DNA of 64,000 nucleotides from Cyanobacteria bacterium PR.3.49. GTDB lineage: Bacteria; Cyanobacteriota; Vampirovibrionia; Obscuribacterales; Obscuribacteraceae. The notes under the pieces are model-generated. The model was given only the letters and a program-made list of their open reading frames with translations, was not told the DNA's origin and ran no database searches. Shown piece by piece: positions 46,777 through 57,184 of the stretch. The stretch spans positions 1 to 64,000 of the forward strand of contig PNKB01000006.1 of assembly GCA_013997645.1 (NCBI GenBank), in the 5' to 3' direction. The position numbers were made by a program, and so were the translations under genes. The first letter of the stretch is position 1. Each line of letters starts with the position of its first letter.

Positions 46777-47931
46777 TCAGAAGAAGGCGGCGATAACGCT
46801 ATTGCTTACGGGTACGCCTTTGCGAGTCAAGAACAGGCGCCCTTCTGCTCTATCCATCAATCCGGCGGCGCAAAACTGCTCTATTTCGGCGCAAAATCTT
46901 TCGGTCAGGTCAAAGCCGTGCTCCGCTGCAAAAGCAGAAAGGTCGATTCCGCGTCTCAATCTCAAACCGAGCATAATCGCCTCACGGCAGCGCGTTTGTT
47001 CGTCTATGACTTCCACGGTCTCGTCGCCCAACGGATCTCGCATATAGCGCTTCAATGAGCGCCAGTTGGAGCTGCGCACCCCATCCAGGTAGCGGTGAGC
47101 ACTAACACCAAACGCCAAATATTCCGCATTCATCCAGTAAGCCAGATTGTGCCTCGATTGCTTGCCCGGGCGAGAAAAATTCGAGACCTCATAATGCTCA
47201 AACCCGGCATCCTCAAGCGTTTCGACCAAAACTTCGAACATCTGGACATAAGTATTATCGGGCGGATACGCTTCAGCGCCCCGGGGAAAACGAGAATATA
47301 GCGGCGAATTATCAGCTAAATGCAGTCCATAGGCAGAAACATGCAGAAGATTCTTGTAACCGCCGGCGAAGTCTGTGGCACAGGCCAGGCTTTCAGCAAA
47401 ACTGGCCACCGTTTGCGTCGGCAGACCGTACATAAGGTCCAGAGCGACTACTTCAACTCCCGACTCACAAGCAAGCTCCAGTCCATGGAAAGCCTCCTTG
47501 CGTGTATGGTCGCGCCCCATCGCTTTCAGCTCTTCATCTAAGAAGGACTCGACGCCGATTGAAATTCTGTTGATTCCGAGCTCTTGCCAGCGCACGAGTT
47601 TGTCACGCGTGATGGCGTGCGGAGTAGTCTCGATTGTGATTTCCACATCCTGGGCCGGTTGTATATGCGAACGCAATTTTTCCAGCATCGCGCCCAGAAC
47701 GTCAGGTTCAACCAGTCCAGGTGTGCCTCCGCCGAAGAAAATCGAGCGCAATCTGTTTTCTTCCAGGTCGCCGCGCTTATCCTTCAGTGCAATCAGCCTG
47801 TCTTCCATTTCTTTGAGGACTGCCTGTTCATATTCACCGGTCAAATGATCCAGACCAGCAAAGGCCGCAAAATCACAGAAATCGCACTTGTGACTGCAAA
47901 ATGGTATGTGAATGTATGCGTGTGAGACCAT
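46777..47931 (-). CDS. hemW: radical SAM HemW-like (coproporphyrinogen III oxidase-like)
   Basis: YIHIPFCSHKCDFCDF, FFGGGTPGL, GINRISIGVESF, DLMYGLPTQT. Confidence 0.93.
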   Translation of the reverse strand: MVSHAYIHIPFCSHKCDFCDFAAFAGLDHLTGEYEQAVLKEMEDRLIALKDKRGDLEENRLRSIFFGGGTPGLVEPDVLGAMLEKLRSHIQPAQDVEITIETTPHAITRDKLVRWQELGINRISIGVESFLDEELKAMGRDHTRKEAFHGLELACESGVEVVALDLMYGLPTQTVASFAESLACATDFAGGYKNLLHVSAYGLHLADNSPLYSRFPRGAEAYPPDNTYVQMFEVLVETLEDAGFEHYEVSNFSRPGKQSRHNLAYWMNAEYLAFGVSAHRYLDGVRSSNWRSLKRYMRDPLGDETVEVIDEQTRCREAIMLGLRLRRGIDLSAFAAEHGFDLTERFCAEIEQFCAAGLMDRAEGRLFLTRKGVPVSNSVIAAFF

Positions 47932-48093
47932 TGAGTTTATGAATTAATGTCCTGCAAACATTGGCAGCAACAGGGATTTAGATAGGGCTGGCCGAGACGG
48001 CATCCTGGTAGTATGTTAGCTTGAGTAGCCCGACAAGCCCGATCCTTTCAATTTTTCTCTCTAATTCTCTCTCAATTTTTTCGCAATCACGCT

Positions 48094-49251
48094 GTGGCTA
48101 ACTACAAATATGCGCTTTTATTGACTGTGGTGGGACTGATTTCAGCCCCGTACAGCCAGGCTTTTCCGCTCAAAATAATGAAGCCAAGGCCGGAGGCGAC
48201 ACCACAATCTGAAGCGCCACCTCCCTTAACAACCGGCATTCCTGAGGGAAAAATCGAACAAGAGCAACCTAAGCCAGTTCGTGAGCTTTCCAAAACAGCA
48301 TTGCGCAGCCTCTATGATCCGCTCGAATTCGGCGAGAACGATCGCCTGGAGTCGACTAAGGATTTGCACAGAGCACTTGATCTGATCCGCATGCCGCCAC
48401 AGAATTTCGAGCTGAAATCCATAGGCGATCTGATCGTATCGCTGCGCAGAAAAATAACGGACTCGCCACGCAGTGCCGCTCTTCGCATTAGGCTCGGAAC
48501 ATTTCTCTATATCGCCGGCGACTCACAAGGTGCCGGGCAAGAAATTCGACATGCCATCAGTTTCGACCCGAGCAATTATGTCGCCCATGCATTGATGGCC
48601 AAAATTTTGAGTGAGATCGGCGACACCCAGGCCTCGGAATTGGAGTTTAAACAAGCTCTAAAAATAGCTCCCGACCAGGCTTTAGTGCACGTCATGCAGG
48701 CTGAGTGCATGAACTCGCGCGGAGATATGTCGGAGGCGATCAACGAATATCGAAGAGCAATAGGAATACAACCATCGGCGGAGGCACTTTCAGGACTGGC
48801 CGATTGCTTGTTGCAAGCCAGTGATACCATCGGCGCCGTCAAGGCAGCTCGACAGGCCGTATCACTCGATCCCAGTTCGGGACGTGCGCACGTTTCACTG
48901 ACGAAAGCTTTGCTTAAATATGGCGAAAAGGAAACACCGATGAGAACAGCGCGCCAGGCTACCCTGCTCAATCCCACATCCGCCGACAGTCATGTAGTTT
49001 TGGGACAATCGCTTTTTACCCGTGGCGATGTGCGCGGGGCCGTAGAAGAGTTTCGCCAGGCCGTCAGTCTTGATCCGCTCAATGCTCAGGCGCACAACGA
49101 TCTTGGCTATGCCCTCTACAGCAAAGGCGATATGCTTTCTGCCATCAACGAATTTCGATTGGCACTACGAATCAATCCAAGATTAGGTGAGGCAAGAAAC
49201 AATTTGGAAGTGGCCATTTACGGACTGTCCAGCGGAAAACGCAGACAATAA
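48094..49251 (+). CDS. secreted TPR-repeat protein
   Basis: Signal-like N-terminus; TPRs such as NAQAHNDLGYALYSKGDMLSAINEFRLALRINP. Confidence 0.87.
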   Translation: MANYKYALLLTVVGLISAPYSQAFPLKIMKPRPEATPQSEAPPPLTTGIPEGKIEQEQPKPVRELSKTALRSLYDPLEFGENDRLESTKDLHRALDLIRMPPQNFELKSIGDLIVSLRRKITDSPRSAALRIRLGTFLYIAGDSQGAGQEIRHAISFDPSNYVAHALMAKILSEIGDTQASELEFKQALKIAPDQALVHVMQAECMNSRGDMSEAINEYRRAIGIQPSAEALSGLADCLLQASDTIGAVKAARQAVSLDPSSGRAHVSLTKALLKYGEKETPMRTARQATLLNPTSADSHVVLGQSLFTRGDVRGAVEEFRQAVSLDPLNAQAHNDLGYALYSKGDMLSAINEFRLALRINPRLGEARNNLEVAIYGLSSGKRRQ

Positions 49252-49443
49252 CGGCACTTCAACTTACTAATTGATTGCAAAATCTACTATGCCAGGTACA
49301 ATTATTGAGGCGAATTCTCAGTGATTTTCGTTTCCGATTTTAAATCTATGCACCGCCGGCGACGCCATAGATTGCTTCCAGAGAAATAACACTTGCACCG
49401 TATCTGGCACCAGGAAAAATCAAGAGGCATTGCCGGGTCAACC

Positions 49444-51609
49444 ATGACCGGACGCAAATTTGCCTTCAGCCTTCTTCTGGCACCGCTGATTTGCGGAATG
49501 GTTTTTCCTATTGCTGTATTGCCAGCGCGTTCGGCTGATGAAGGCAGTCCCGCCGATGCGGCCGCAGACGGCAAAACTCTCAAATTCACACCTGATCCGG
49601 CAAGCAATTCCTCTGCAAATGCCAACGATAGAGATGAGAAGGCAGAAAAAGAAACCAAATCATCGAACCGAGCTATAGCGCAAAATAGCTCTAATTCGGC
49701 GAAAGACACTTCTCTTTCCAATTTCTCCTCTGATCCAAATCCTGAAGAAGCAGCCAGAAAGTTAGCTCAGTCACTGGCTAGAAAGCCGAATGTGACGAGT
49801 GTCTCGGGCACCGTGCAAGTTAGGCGGCCATTTAAGCTATTTGCCTCGCAAGAACTTCTGCACAATATGAGCTTTCGCGACATGCCCGCTCGCGAAGTAA
49901 TCGCAGAGCTGGCGCGCCGCGGCAATCTCAATATCATCATCGATAAGTCGGTGGTTGGAAAGATCACCGGCGACCTGAAAGATTTGACTCTCGATGAAGC
50001 AATGGACACGGTGCTTGCTGCTGCCGGATTGCAAAGCCGCAAAGTAGACAACACTGTCATTGTCGGCTCGCCGCAGGCAATGGTGCAACTGGGTTTGAAC
50101 CGACCGGTAGCGCGCGTTTTCAAACTCAGTTATGCGCATCCATATGATGTGGCGATGCTTCTCAATGCATCCGTTTTCAACCGCGGTTATTTCCCCGACT
50201 TCAATATGGAACTGGATCGCAGCGGCGATCTTGGTGTCGATCCTAATGCAGCCGAGCACGGACTGAAAGAAGAATCAAAAAATAGACAGGTCACCAAGCT
50301 GGACACTGAGCGCAAACTCTTGCGCGGGATCAGCAGAAGCCAGACACAAGAAGGAGTCGGCTTCAACAACGCGGCTGTCGATCCAGGCACCCAGCAAATT
50401 CGCACCTTTCAGGAAGTGCCGGTAGACTACAACGTCGATCCTAATGGCGGCTCTACTATCGTTGTTCCAGATGTGAAAAACAGGCAAGTGCTTGTTGTGG
50501 GAACAGTAGAGGATTGCAACGTTGCAGAAGAAGCAATACGAATTCTCGATCGCCGCCCTCGTCAGGTCCATGTGCAGACGTCACTTGTGGAGCTGACCAA
50601 CCAGGGCATCAGGCAGCTAGCCGCTAACGTGAGCACTCAGGGAAGCGGTGTATCGGCTTCTATTTTGGGCAATTCTGCTGCGCCGCTGGTGCGCTACTTG
50701 CCTGGATTGGGGGGGCAGTCGAACAACATGGCCGGCTCCGGATATCAAGTCACCAACAACATCCAATCCGGACTTCAGCTGCCCTTCACCCAATCGGATA
50801 CGCAGGTAGTGCAGACTGCAAACAGCATCGCACCAGCCTCTAACAGTGTTACAAACTTCGCTCCGGCCAATCCATTTACCGGCTTGATCGGAGCAGTCCT
50901 GCCTGTAGCCGCACAGCAGATAGCCGGTGTTTCATCGGTGCCGGCGGCGCAAACTGGAATCAATTTGCTCACCCTGGGCGGGGGCGCTGGCGGCAGGGCC
51001 AATATCGCCACCCTTCCCACAGCGCTGAACATAAGCCTCAACATGCTTTTGCAAACCAACAAAGCCAAGTTGATCGCCAACCCGTCGGTTGTAGTCGTAG
51101 ACAACACAGAATCACTAATTACACTGGCGCAAGAAGTCGTTCACAAAGTCACATCGACAGTTTCACTGGGCGTCGTCACCACCAACGTCGAGTTGACGAA
51201 AGCCGGAATATTCTTGAACGTTCTGCCAAAAACAACGGAAGACGGCTTCATAACGATGCGCCTGAGACCACAAGTATCGACGCCACTGGGAGCGCCACTG
51301 GTTTTCGGCAACCCCAACTTGAACCCGACCATCGTTACTCTGTTGAATATCCGCGACATCATGTCTCAAGAAGTGCGCGTCAAAGATGGCCAGACGCTCG
51401 TCATCGGTGGTTTGTTCACTGAAAATGAAGCGGCAATTCTGGCAAAGGTACCTTACCTGGCAGAAACACCGGTATTGGGTGCACTTTTCAGAAACAGTCT
51501 CAAGGGACGAAACCGCACGGAATTGATGTTGCTCATCACGCCGAAAATCGTGGAAGACGATCCGAATCCTACACAAGTAACGGACAAGCCCGGCTCGCCA
51601 CTGATGTAG
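49444..51609 (+). CDS. secretin (type II/IV pilus/Tad secretion)
   Basis: Signal peptide at MTGRKFAFSLLLAPL; STN-like domain; VRVKDGQTLVIGGLFTENEAA...VPYLAETPVLGALFRNSLKGRNRTELMLLITPKIV. Confidence 0.92.
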   Translation: MTGRKFAFSLLLAPLICGMVFPIAVLPARSADEGSPADAAADGKTLKFTPDPASNSSANANDRDEKAEKETKSSNRAIAQNSSNSAKDTSLSNFSSDPNPEEAARKLAQSLARKPNVTSVSGTVQVRRPFKLFASQELLHNMSFRDMPAREVIAELARRGNLNIIIDKSVVGKITGDLKDLTLDEAMDTVLAAAGLQSRKVDNTVIVGSPQAMVQLGLNRPVARVFKLSYAHPYDVAMLLNASVFNRGYFPDFNMELDRSGDLGVDPNAAEHGLKEESKNRQVTKLDTERKLLRGISRSQTQEGVGFNNAAVDPGTQQIRTFQEVPVDYNVDPNGGSTIVVPDVKNRQVLVVGTVEDCNVAEEAIRILDRRPRQVHVQTSLVELTNQGIRQLAANVSTQGSGVSASILGNSAAPLVRYLPGLGGQSNNMAGSGYQVTNNIQSGLQLPFTQSDTQVVQTANSIAPASNSVTNFAPANPFTGLIGAVLPVAAQQIAGVSSVPAAQTGINLLTLGGGAGGRANIATLPTALNISLNMLLQTNKAKLIANPSVVVVDNTESLITLAQEVVHKVTSTVSLGVVTTNVELTKAGIFLNVLPKTTEDGFITMRLRPQVSTPLGAPLVFGNPNLNPTIVTLLNIRDIMSQEVRVKDGQTLVIGGLFTENEAAILAKVPYLAETPVLGALFRNSLKGRNRTELMLLITPKIVEDDPNPTQVTDKPGSPLM

Positions 51610-51611
51610 CG

Positions 51612-51953
51612 TTATTTCGCCTGACTGTGAAGGTCGAGCGCACTGTATGTGACGATATCGCCTTTCTTGATGTCGATTTTGGCCGACAGCCCTTTGATTT
51701 TATCAATCGATTCCACCGCATTCAGTGGCAGCTTATCGTGCGCGATGCGATCTAGTTTGACGAGTTCGGGGGCAATCTTGTCGCCTGGCTTGATGTCGGA
51801 GGCGGCCAGCACCACAGGTGAAGAATTGCGCCTGTCGATTTCGGCTTGCTCTGCCTGCTTTTGCGGTGCCGTAACAATAATTCCGCCGATAAGCAAAGTC
51901 ATGCCGAGGACATTGCCTAAAATAAAGCCTGTATTGCGGTTCAAAAACGCCAT
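51612..51953 (-). CDS. SAF-domain (CpaB-like) membrane-anchored protein
   Basis: N-terminal TM; PVVLAASDIKPGDKIAPELVKLDRI...INKGDIV-type SAF pattern (DIKKGDIVTYSAL). Confidence 0.65.
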   Translation of the reverse strand: MAFLNRNTGFILGNVLGMTLLIGGIIVTAPQKQAEQAEIDRRNSSPVVLAASDIKPGDKIAPELVKLDRIAHDKLPLNAVESIDKIKGLSAKIDIKKGDIVTYSALDLHSQAK

Positions 51954-51962
51954 TTCAATCGC

Positions 51963-52949
51963 TCATGAAGTTACAAGCTGACAGCCAGGCAGTGCCTGAC
52001 GCAAGTCATTCAATGCGGACTCCGATACAGTCAGTCCTTTTAGTCCGACACTCTTCAGATTAACAAGGCCGTAAAAAAGATGCAGTCCGGCATCGCTGAT
52101 TTTTGTGTAGGAAACATCCAATTCCGTAAGCTGTGTCATACCACTCAAATGAATGAGTCCAAAGTCAGTAATATTGTTGTCGTCCAGTTCCAATTCCGTA
52201 AGCCCTGTCATGCCGGCCAAATGCTGCATGCCGTCGTCTGTAATCATTGTGCTTTTCAGACGCAGCCACTTTAGTTGATTCATCTGGCTCAGAAATTGCG
52301 AAGCGTTGTCGTCCACTTTCGTATCTTGTAAATCAAGGCTCTGCAATTTTTTCAAACGCGCGAGCGCTTTCAAACCTTGAGAGCCTACATTGATACCCTG
52401 CAGATCGAGGACCTTAAGTTCGGACAATTCAGCCAGACACGCAAGCCCGGTGTCGGAAATTTTGGTTTCTTCCAAATCCAAAACTTCGAGCTTTTTCAAT
52501 CCGGCTAAGTGATGCATTCCTTGATCGGTAAGAGGAATGTGTCCCAATTTCAAAATGCGCAAATTAGTGAGTTTGCGGATGTACCAGAGCAGGCTGTCGA
52601 TATTCTCCGAGCTGGGAATTCCAGCTTCCAGCTTCTTAATTACTCTTGTGTAGCCGAGGTCCAGCTCGATGAGTCCGGTCATGCGCGAAAGATGCGACAT
52701 CGATGCAGAGCTGATGTAAGCGCTGTAGAGGGAAACAGCAGCAAGGTCGTCTGCTCTCAAGGCGTCCAAAGGCGACAGATAAGCGTTGAGCGGGTCATTA
52801 ATAGAAAGCTTGACAAGCGAACCTTCATCAACGGTGACGCGCCCTCGCGCCTGTCCGATGTATTTAACGCCGGTCTCGTCGTTGAGAACGTACAAATCAC
52901 CCAGGGAGCGATCCATGGGGAAAGGCAGCACTCTTTGCTGAGTTGTCAT
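51963..52949 (-). CDS. leucine-rich repeat protein
   Basis: Repeats LKKLEVLDLEETKISDTGLACLAELSELKVLDLQ... of about 24 aa. Confidence 0.9.
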   Translation of the reverse strand: MTTQQRVLPFPMDRSLGDLYVLNDETGVKYIGQARGRVTVDEGSLVKLSINDPLNAYLSPLDALRADDLAAVSLYSAYISSASMSHLSRMTGLIELDLGYTRVIKKLEAGIPSSENIDSLLWYIRKLTNLRILKLGHIPLTDQGMHHLAGLKKLEVLDLEETKISDTGLACLAELSELKVLDLQGINVGSQGLKALARLKKLQSLDLQDTKVDDNASQFLSQMNQLKWLRLKSTMITDDGMQHLAGMTGLTELELDDNNITDFGLIHLSGMTQLTELDVSYTKISDAGLHLFYGLVNLKSVGLKGLTVSESALNDLRQALPGCQLVTS

Positions 52950-53020
52950 AGAAGTGCTATCGGTGCCTTTGCTGAATTACAGCGCATTACAACTTGCAAT
53001 TGCACCCGAGCTCGGCCGAA

Positions 53021-53836
53021 CTAAGTGCCTTTGTTGAAAAACCAGCCCCGCACACCGGTCCAGAAACCGCGCTTATTGCCGACTTCCTCTCTGACCTTCG
53101 CCAGTCTGAGCTTTTCTAATTCAAATTTTACCTTAGTCAGGTCGCTTCTGAAATCGTCAGTATTGATGGCAACAGCAATAGCTCTGTCGGCTTGATTCTG
53201 CAAATCAGGCAGCAAGCGCAACTCAGCTTCCAGGCGAGCCATATTGGCTCGGTCGTCCACTCGATCGTTGAGTAAGCGAATAATTGTCTCTTGCGCCTCC
53301 AGCAACAATCCGCGCAATTCTTCAATGGCTGCAGTCTTGTCGTCGATAGAAACGGCGGTGACTTTCTCAGGTGCTACATGGCCCACCGAAAAGTCCATAT
53401 TGTTGGATGTTGCCACAGGCATCATGTCGGCTTTTATGAGCCCGACAAAACTTTCCAGAACATTGACGAGCTCGGCTTTGGAGACTGAATCGGTTTGGCT
53501 TAAGCGCTGGAGTGCATTGGCAGGAGATTGGGCAGGAAGAGCACCGGTTACTTCACTTTTGGAGCCCGTGCTTTCCTCGCTGACCAAATTTTTCTCGCCG
53601 TCTATAACAATCACTTCTTCCGAATCAGTCGGAGTGCCGTTATTGCCTTCCACTTCGTCCGATGAAAACAATGACTTGAGGGCTTCTTCGCATGGAGCCG
53701 CATCGCTTTCGGAAGACTGGGACGATGGTACTGGATTTGGTGTGTTGGTTACTTGCATTTTGGTCATGTCTTCCTCGGTCGTCTTCCGGTTGTCCAATGC
53801 TAAAGCACGCTGGCTGCCATTATCCTGGGTTTCCAA
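53021..53836 (-). CDS. hypothetical protein with coiled-coil
   Basis: Acidic/low-complexity N-half, coiled-coil C-half; downstream of the PBP2 gene. Confidence 0.6.
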   Translation of the reverse strand: METQDNGSQRALALDNRKTTEEDMTKMQVTNTPNPVPSSQSSESDAAPCEEALKSLFSSDEVEGNNGTPTDSEEVIVIDGEKNLVSEESTGSKSEVTGALPAQSPANALQRLSQTDSVSKAELVNVLESFVGLIKADMMPVATSNNMDFSVGHVAPEKVTAVSIDDKTAAIEELRGLLLEAQETIIRLLNDRVDDRANMARLEAELRLLPDLQNQADRAIAVAINTDDFRSDLTKVKFELEKLRLAKVREEVGNKRGFWTGVRGWFFNKGT

Positions 53837-53943
53837 TCGCTTGTCCAGACGACCTCTTTATATGCACTAAATATAAGGCGACGCTCAGACACACAGGCCT
53901 GGCAAGTGAAAAATTAAAAAGGCAACAGCAAAGGCAGTTAAAA

Positions 53944-55758
53944 CTAGTGACGTTTTGGTTTTGCCGCCGGCGGTTTTTGAACCAATTGCGTCGGGTTCTT
54001 TAAACCGAAATAGAATTCGAGAATTTGTTTTGCAATCGGTGCGCAAATAGATCCGCCGTGACCGCCGTGCTCTACAAAACAGCACATGGCGATGCGCGGC
54101 TTATCTGCCGGAGCATAGCAGGCGAACCAGGCGTGTGTCTTGCTGCCGGCCGGAGGCGCTTCGGCAGAACCGGTTTTGCCAGCCACTTCGATGCTGCCAA
54201 GCTTGGTGGCGCCGGCGGTACCACTGGCGACTACCGCTTTCAATCCTTCAAGCACGACATTCAAATATTTGGGGTTCATTTTGATTTTTTCTTTAGCCGG
54301 CGGTGGAATCTGCCTGTCTGCAATCTTCATAACAAGATGAAGCCCAGGCACCTGCCCGCGCATACCAAACGCCCCGAAAATACGAGCGCCTTGAGCCGGA
54401 GTTACCTGTGTAAATGTCTGACCGATCGACATGTGCAGCGTATTGCCGGGATACCACTTCTCTTTCAAAACACGCAATTTCCAGGCCGAATCCGGAACCA
54501 GTCCGGAATTTTCGTGACGCAACTCTACGCCGGTCGGACGGCCGGCGCCGAATTTGACACCCCAGTCTTTGATCATCTCAGGCGTCATTTTCAGACCCAT
54601 CTGATAGAAAGCTGAGTCTCTAGACCAGGCAAGGCATTTGACTAGATCGAAAAGCCCGGTGCTGTGCGTCCAGTCACCGAAGAAGAAGCCACCAAGACTG
54701 ATACCACCAGAGACGTGCAATTTGGTGTCCGGTTTGACCACTTTATTTTCAAGTGCAGCAATAAGGGTGATAGCCTTCCAGATAGAGCCCGGTGGAAAGC
54801 CTGACAGAGCACGGTTGTGCATGGGGTGAGTCGGTGCGTTGATCTTCTTCCATACGGCAGGCGTTATACGGCGCGTGAAGACATTTGGATCGAAACTTGG
54901 TCTTGATACCATGGCCAGAACCTCACCGGTTTGCGGATCAATTGCCACCACTGCTCCGGACTTGTCGCCCAGAGCATTCCAGGCGGCTCTTTGCAGATCG
55001 AGATCAAGAGACAGAACAATCGGCTCTCCGGCTTGCGATTCTTTTGTAATGACCGGTTTGGCCGTTTCTTTGGAGAGCGACGTGCCCATGGCATTTACTG
55101 CTACGCGTTGCTCTCCATCCACTCCGCGCAACTGCACATCATACAATCGCTCGATTCCGTCTTGACCGACTACGTCGCCCATGCGCCTTTCCGGACGCGT
55201 TTCCAGCTGCTTCGATGTGATTTCCCCGCAGTATCCAAGCACATGAGCGCATAATTCCCCGTGTGGATAACTGCGCGAGACGTCCGCCAAAATGTCGATG
55301 CCGGGCAGGAAGAGTCGATTCTCATAGAAATTAGACACCACCTTCATGTCCACGTCATGCTCGATTACATAAGGCAGAACTGCATGAGAAGCTTTGGCCT
55401 TCATCAGCTGCGCGTGCACCTTTTGAACTGGCAAGTCGAGAACTTTCGAGAGACGAATGGAAAGATCGGACAGGTGTTCGATCTGATTGGGAATTGCCAC
55501 CATAGACAGTGACTGCTTGTTGGTGGCAAGCAGATTGCCATGCCGGTCATAAATAATTCCGCGTGGCGCGCGCAGAAAAGTAACTCGCGTGGAATTGTCG
55601 ACCGCGCGTGCTTTGTAATATTTGTTCTGCAGGATTTGCAGCCAGAAAAGGCGAGCTACCAGAGCTGTCATGCACAAACTGATGACGACGAGAAGCACGA
55701 CCATTTTGCCGGTCGTCTCGAAAGGTGGTGTCTTAAGTGGTGATGACGAAGTTATCAC
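53944..55758 (-). CDS. mrdA: penicillin-binding protein 2
   Basis: RAPRGIIYDRHGNLLATN, FPPGSIWKAIT, VAGKTGSAEAP; last gene of the mreBCD run. Confidence 0.93.
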   Translation of the reverse strand: MITSSSPLKTPPFETTGKMVVLLVVISLCMTALVARLFWLQILQNKYYKARAVDNSTRVTFLRAPRGIIYDRHGNLLATNKQSLSMVAIPNQIEHLSDLSIRLSKVLDLPVQKVHAQLMKAKASHAVLPYVIEHDVDMKVVSNFYENRLFLPGIDILADVSRSYPHGELCAHVLGYCGEITSKQLETRPERRMGDVVGQDGIERLYDVQLRGVDGEQRVAVNAMGTSLSKETAKPVITKESQAGEPIVLSLDLDLQRAAWNALGDKSGAVVAIDPQTGEVLAMVSRPSFDPNVFTRRITPAVWKKINAPTHPMHNRALSGFPPGSIWKAITLIAALENKVVKPDTKLHVSGGISLGGFFFGDWTHSTGLFDLVKCLAWSRDSAFYQMGLKMTPEMIKDWGVKFGAGRPTGVELRHENSGLVPDSAWKLRVLKEKWYPGNTLHMSIGQTFTQVTPAQGARIFGAFGMRGQVPGLHLVMKIADRQIPPPAKEKIKMNPKYLNVVLEGLKAVVASGTAGATKLGSIEVAGKTGSAEAPPAGSKTHAWFACYAPADKPRIAMCCFVEHGGHGGSICAPIAKQILEFYFGLKNPTQLVQKPPAAKPKRH

Positions 55759-55763
55759 TGCTG

Positions 55764-56369
55764 TTATTCTCTGACGTCACGGCTGGTAAAAAACTCGAAC
55801 CAGGCGCGCATTGGAAAGTAGATAAATGGCGCGATGAGCGAATTGAGAATGGCCTCGGGAAAAGCAATTTCGGCCAGGCGAGGCAATACTTCCGGACGCC
55901 CAATCATATGCAATTGCAGGGCTGTTATCGACTCGGCAAAGACTGTTCCACCCAGAACCAGGGGAATACAAAGCAAAGTCGCTTTGTTGAAACTCTTGAG
56001 CGAGAAATAGCCGGCCAGCCAACCTACAAGCGGATACGAAACAGGGTAAATCGGCAACATCGTCAAATAGAAAGATGCGAATATGGCACCGATAATAAGA
56101 CCGCTTACGGATCCGGAAGCGATTTGCATCATGATCGCCTGATCCACCGGTTGCATTCGTAATTCCTCAGGCGTCGGCTTTCGCAAAGGTGAGCCGAAAA
56201 CAGCTCCCCAGGTAATCGTTATCGCCAGAGGCAAACTGCACAGAACCGTGTCCAGCGACAGTTTTGTCAACACAGTCACTTGAAGCAACCAGGCAAAGAC
56301 GACTATCAGCCCGGCGAATCCGATTTCGCCAAGGCGCTTTCTAGCTCTGATCGACATGAGCTGAATCAC
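55764..56369 (-). CDS. mreD: rod shape-determining protein MreD-like
   Basis: Multi-TM protein between mreC and PBP2 genes. Confidence 0.75.
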   Translation of the reverse strand: MIQLMSIRARKRLGEIGFAGLIVVFAWLLQVTVLTKLSLDTVLCSLPLAITITWGAVFGSPLRKPTPEELRMQPVDQAIMMQIASGSVSGLIIGAIFASFYLTMLPIYPVSYPLVGWLAGYFSLKSFNKATLLCIPLVLGGTVFAESITALQLHMIGRPEVLPRLAEIAFPEAILNSLIAPFIYFPMRAWFEFFTSRDVRE

Positions 56370-56371
56370 GA

Positions 56372-57172
56372 CTACATCCCCAGTGGCGGAAGAATCAGCA
56401 CCTGACTCAAATCGTAACAGTTTTCGCTGAGCTTAACTTCGATCTGCATGGAGGCGCCGTTCGTATCGCGCCTGACGCCGACAACCGTCCCTACCGGGTG
56501 ATTTTCAGGGAAGGTGCCGCCTTTACCCAGGCAGCTGACTTTCTCTCCGACATCCACGTTGGTGCCGACCGGTACCCAGTCTATTTTGGCCTGTTTCTGG
56601 AAATTTCCCGAAAGAATGCCGGTGACGCCTGTTTTTTTTAAAACAACACCGAGTTTCATATCAGGGTCGGTGAGCAATTTCACAACCGACGCATGTTCGC
56701 TGACTTTCACGACTTGCCCGACCACACCGTCCGAGGTAATCACGGCAGAGCCTTCGGTAATGCCCTCATGCGTGCCTTTGTCGACAGTTATTTGCTCGAA
56801 CCAGTTGTCCGGGTTGCGGGCGATTACATCGGCGGCAATCGTCTTTCTGTCTGCTTTCTCGCGCAAGCCCAAAAGCAAGCGCAGCTTATTAGTGTCGCGC
56901 GATTGCTGTTTGTATTTGGTCAGCTCAAGCTCTGACTTGGCCAGCTTTTCTTCCAGAGTCTTGATTCTCTCGGACGATTCGATAAGCTTCTCGGCCAAAT
57001 TCTTCGTCGATTCGACCTGGGTGGCGCCTTTTGTAAAAACAGAGCTGATCCAGGTTTGCGTGGATAAAACCGTGCCGCGAACCGGTCCGGCAATCATCCA
57101 GACGAGTATCAGAAAAAAGACAACCTCAGCGATCGCCTCAGAATCAAGGTTTCCCTGGTTCTGGGATGCCAC
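56372..57172 (-). CDS. mreC: rod shape-determining protein MreC
   Basis: TM + coiled-coil; DVIARNPDNWFEQITVDKGTHEGITEGSAVITSDGVVGQV. Confidence 0.92.
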   Translation of the reverse strand: MASQNQGNLDSEAIAEVVFFLILVWMIAGPVRGTVLSTQTWISSVFTKGATQVESTKNLAEKLIESSERIKTLEEKLAKSELELTKYKQQSRDTNKLRLLLGLREKADRKTIAADVIARNPDNWFEQITVDKGTHEGITEGSAVITSDGVVGQVVKVSEHASVVKLLTDPDMKLGVVLKKTGVTGILSGNFQKQAKIDWVPVGTNVDVGEKVSCLGKGGTFPENHPVGTVVGVRRDTNGASMQIEVKLSENCYDLSQVLILPPLGM

Positions 57173-57184
57173 CAGTCAAGTCTC

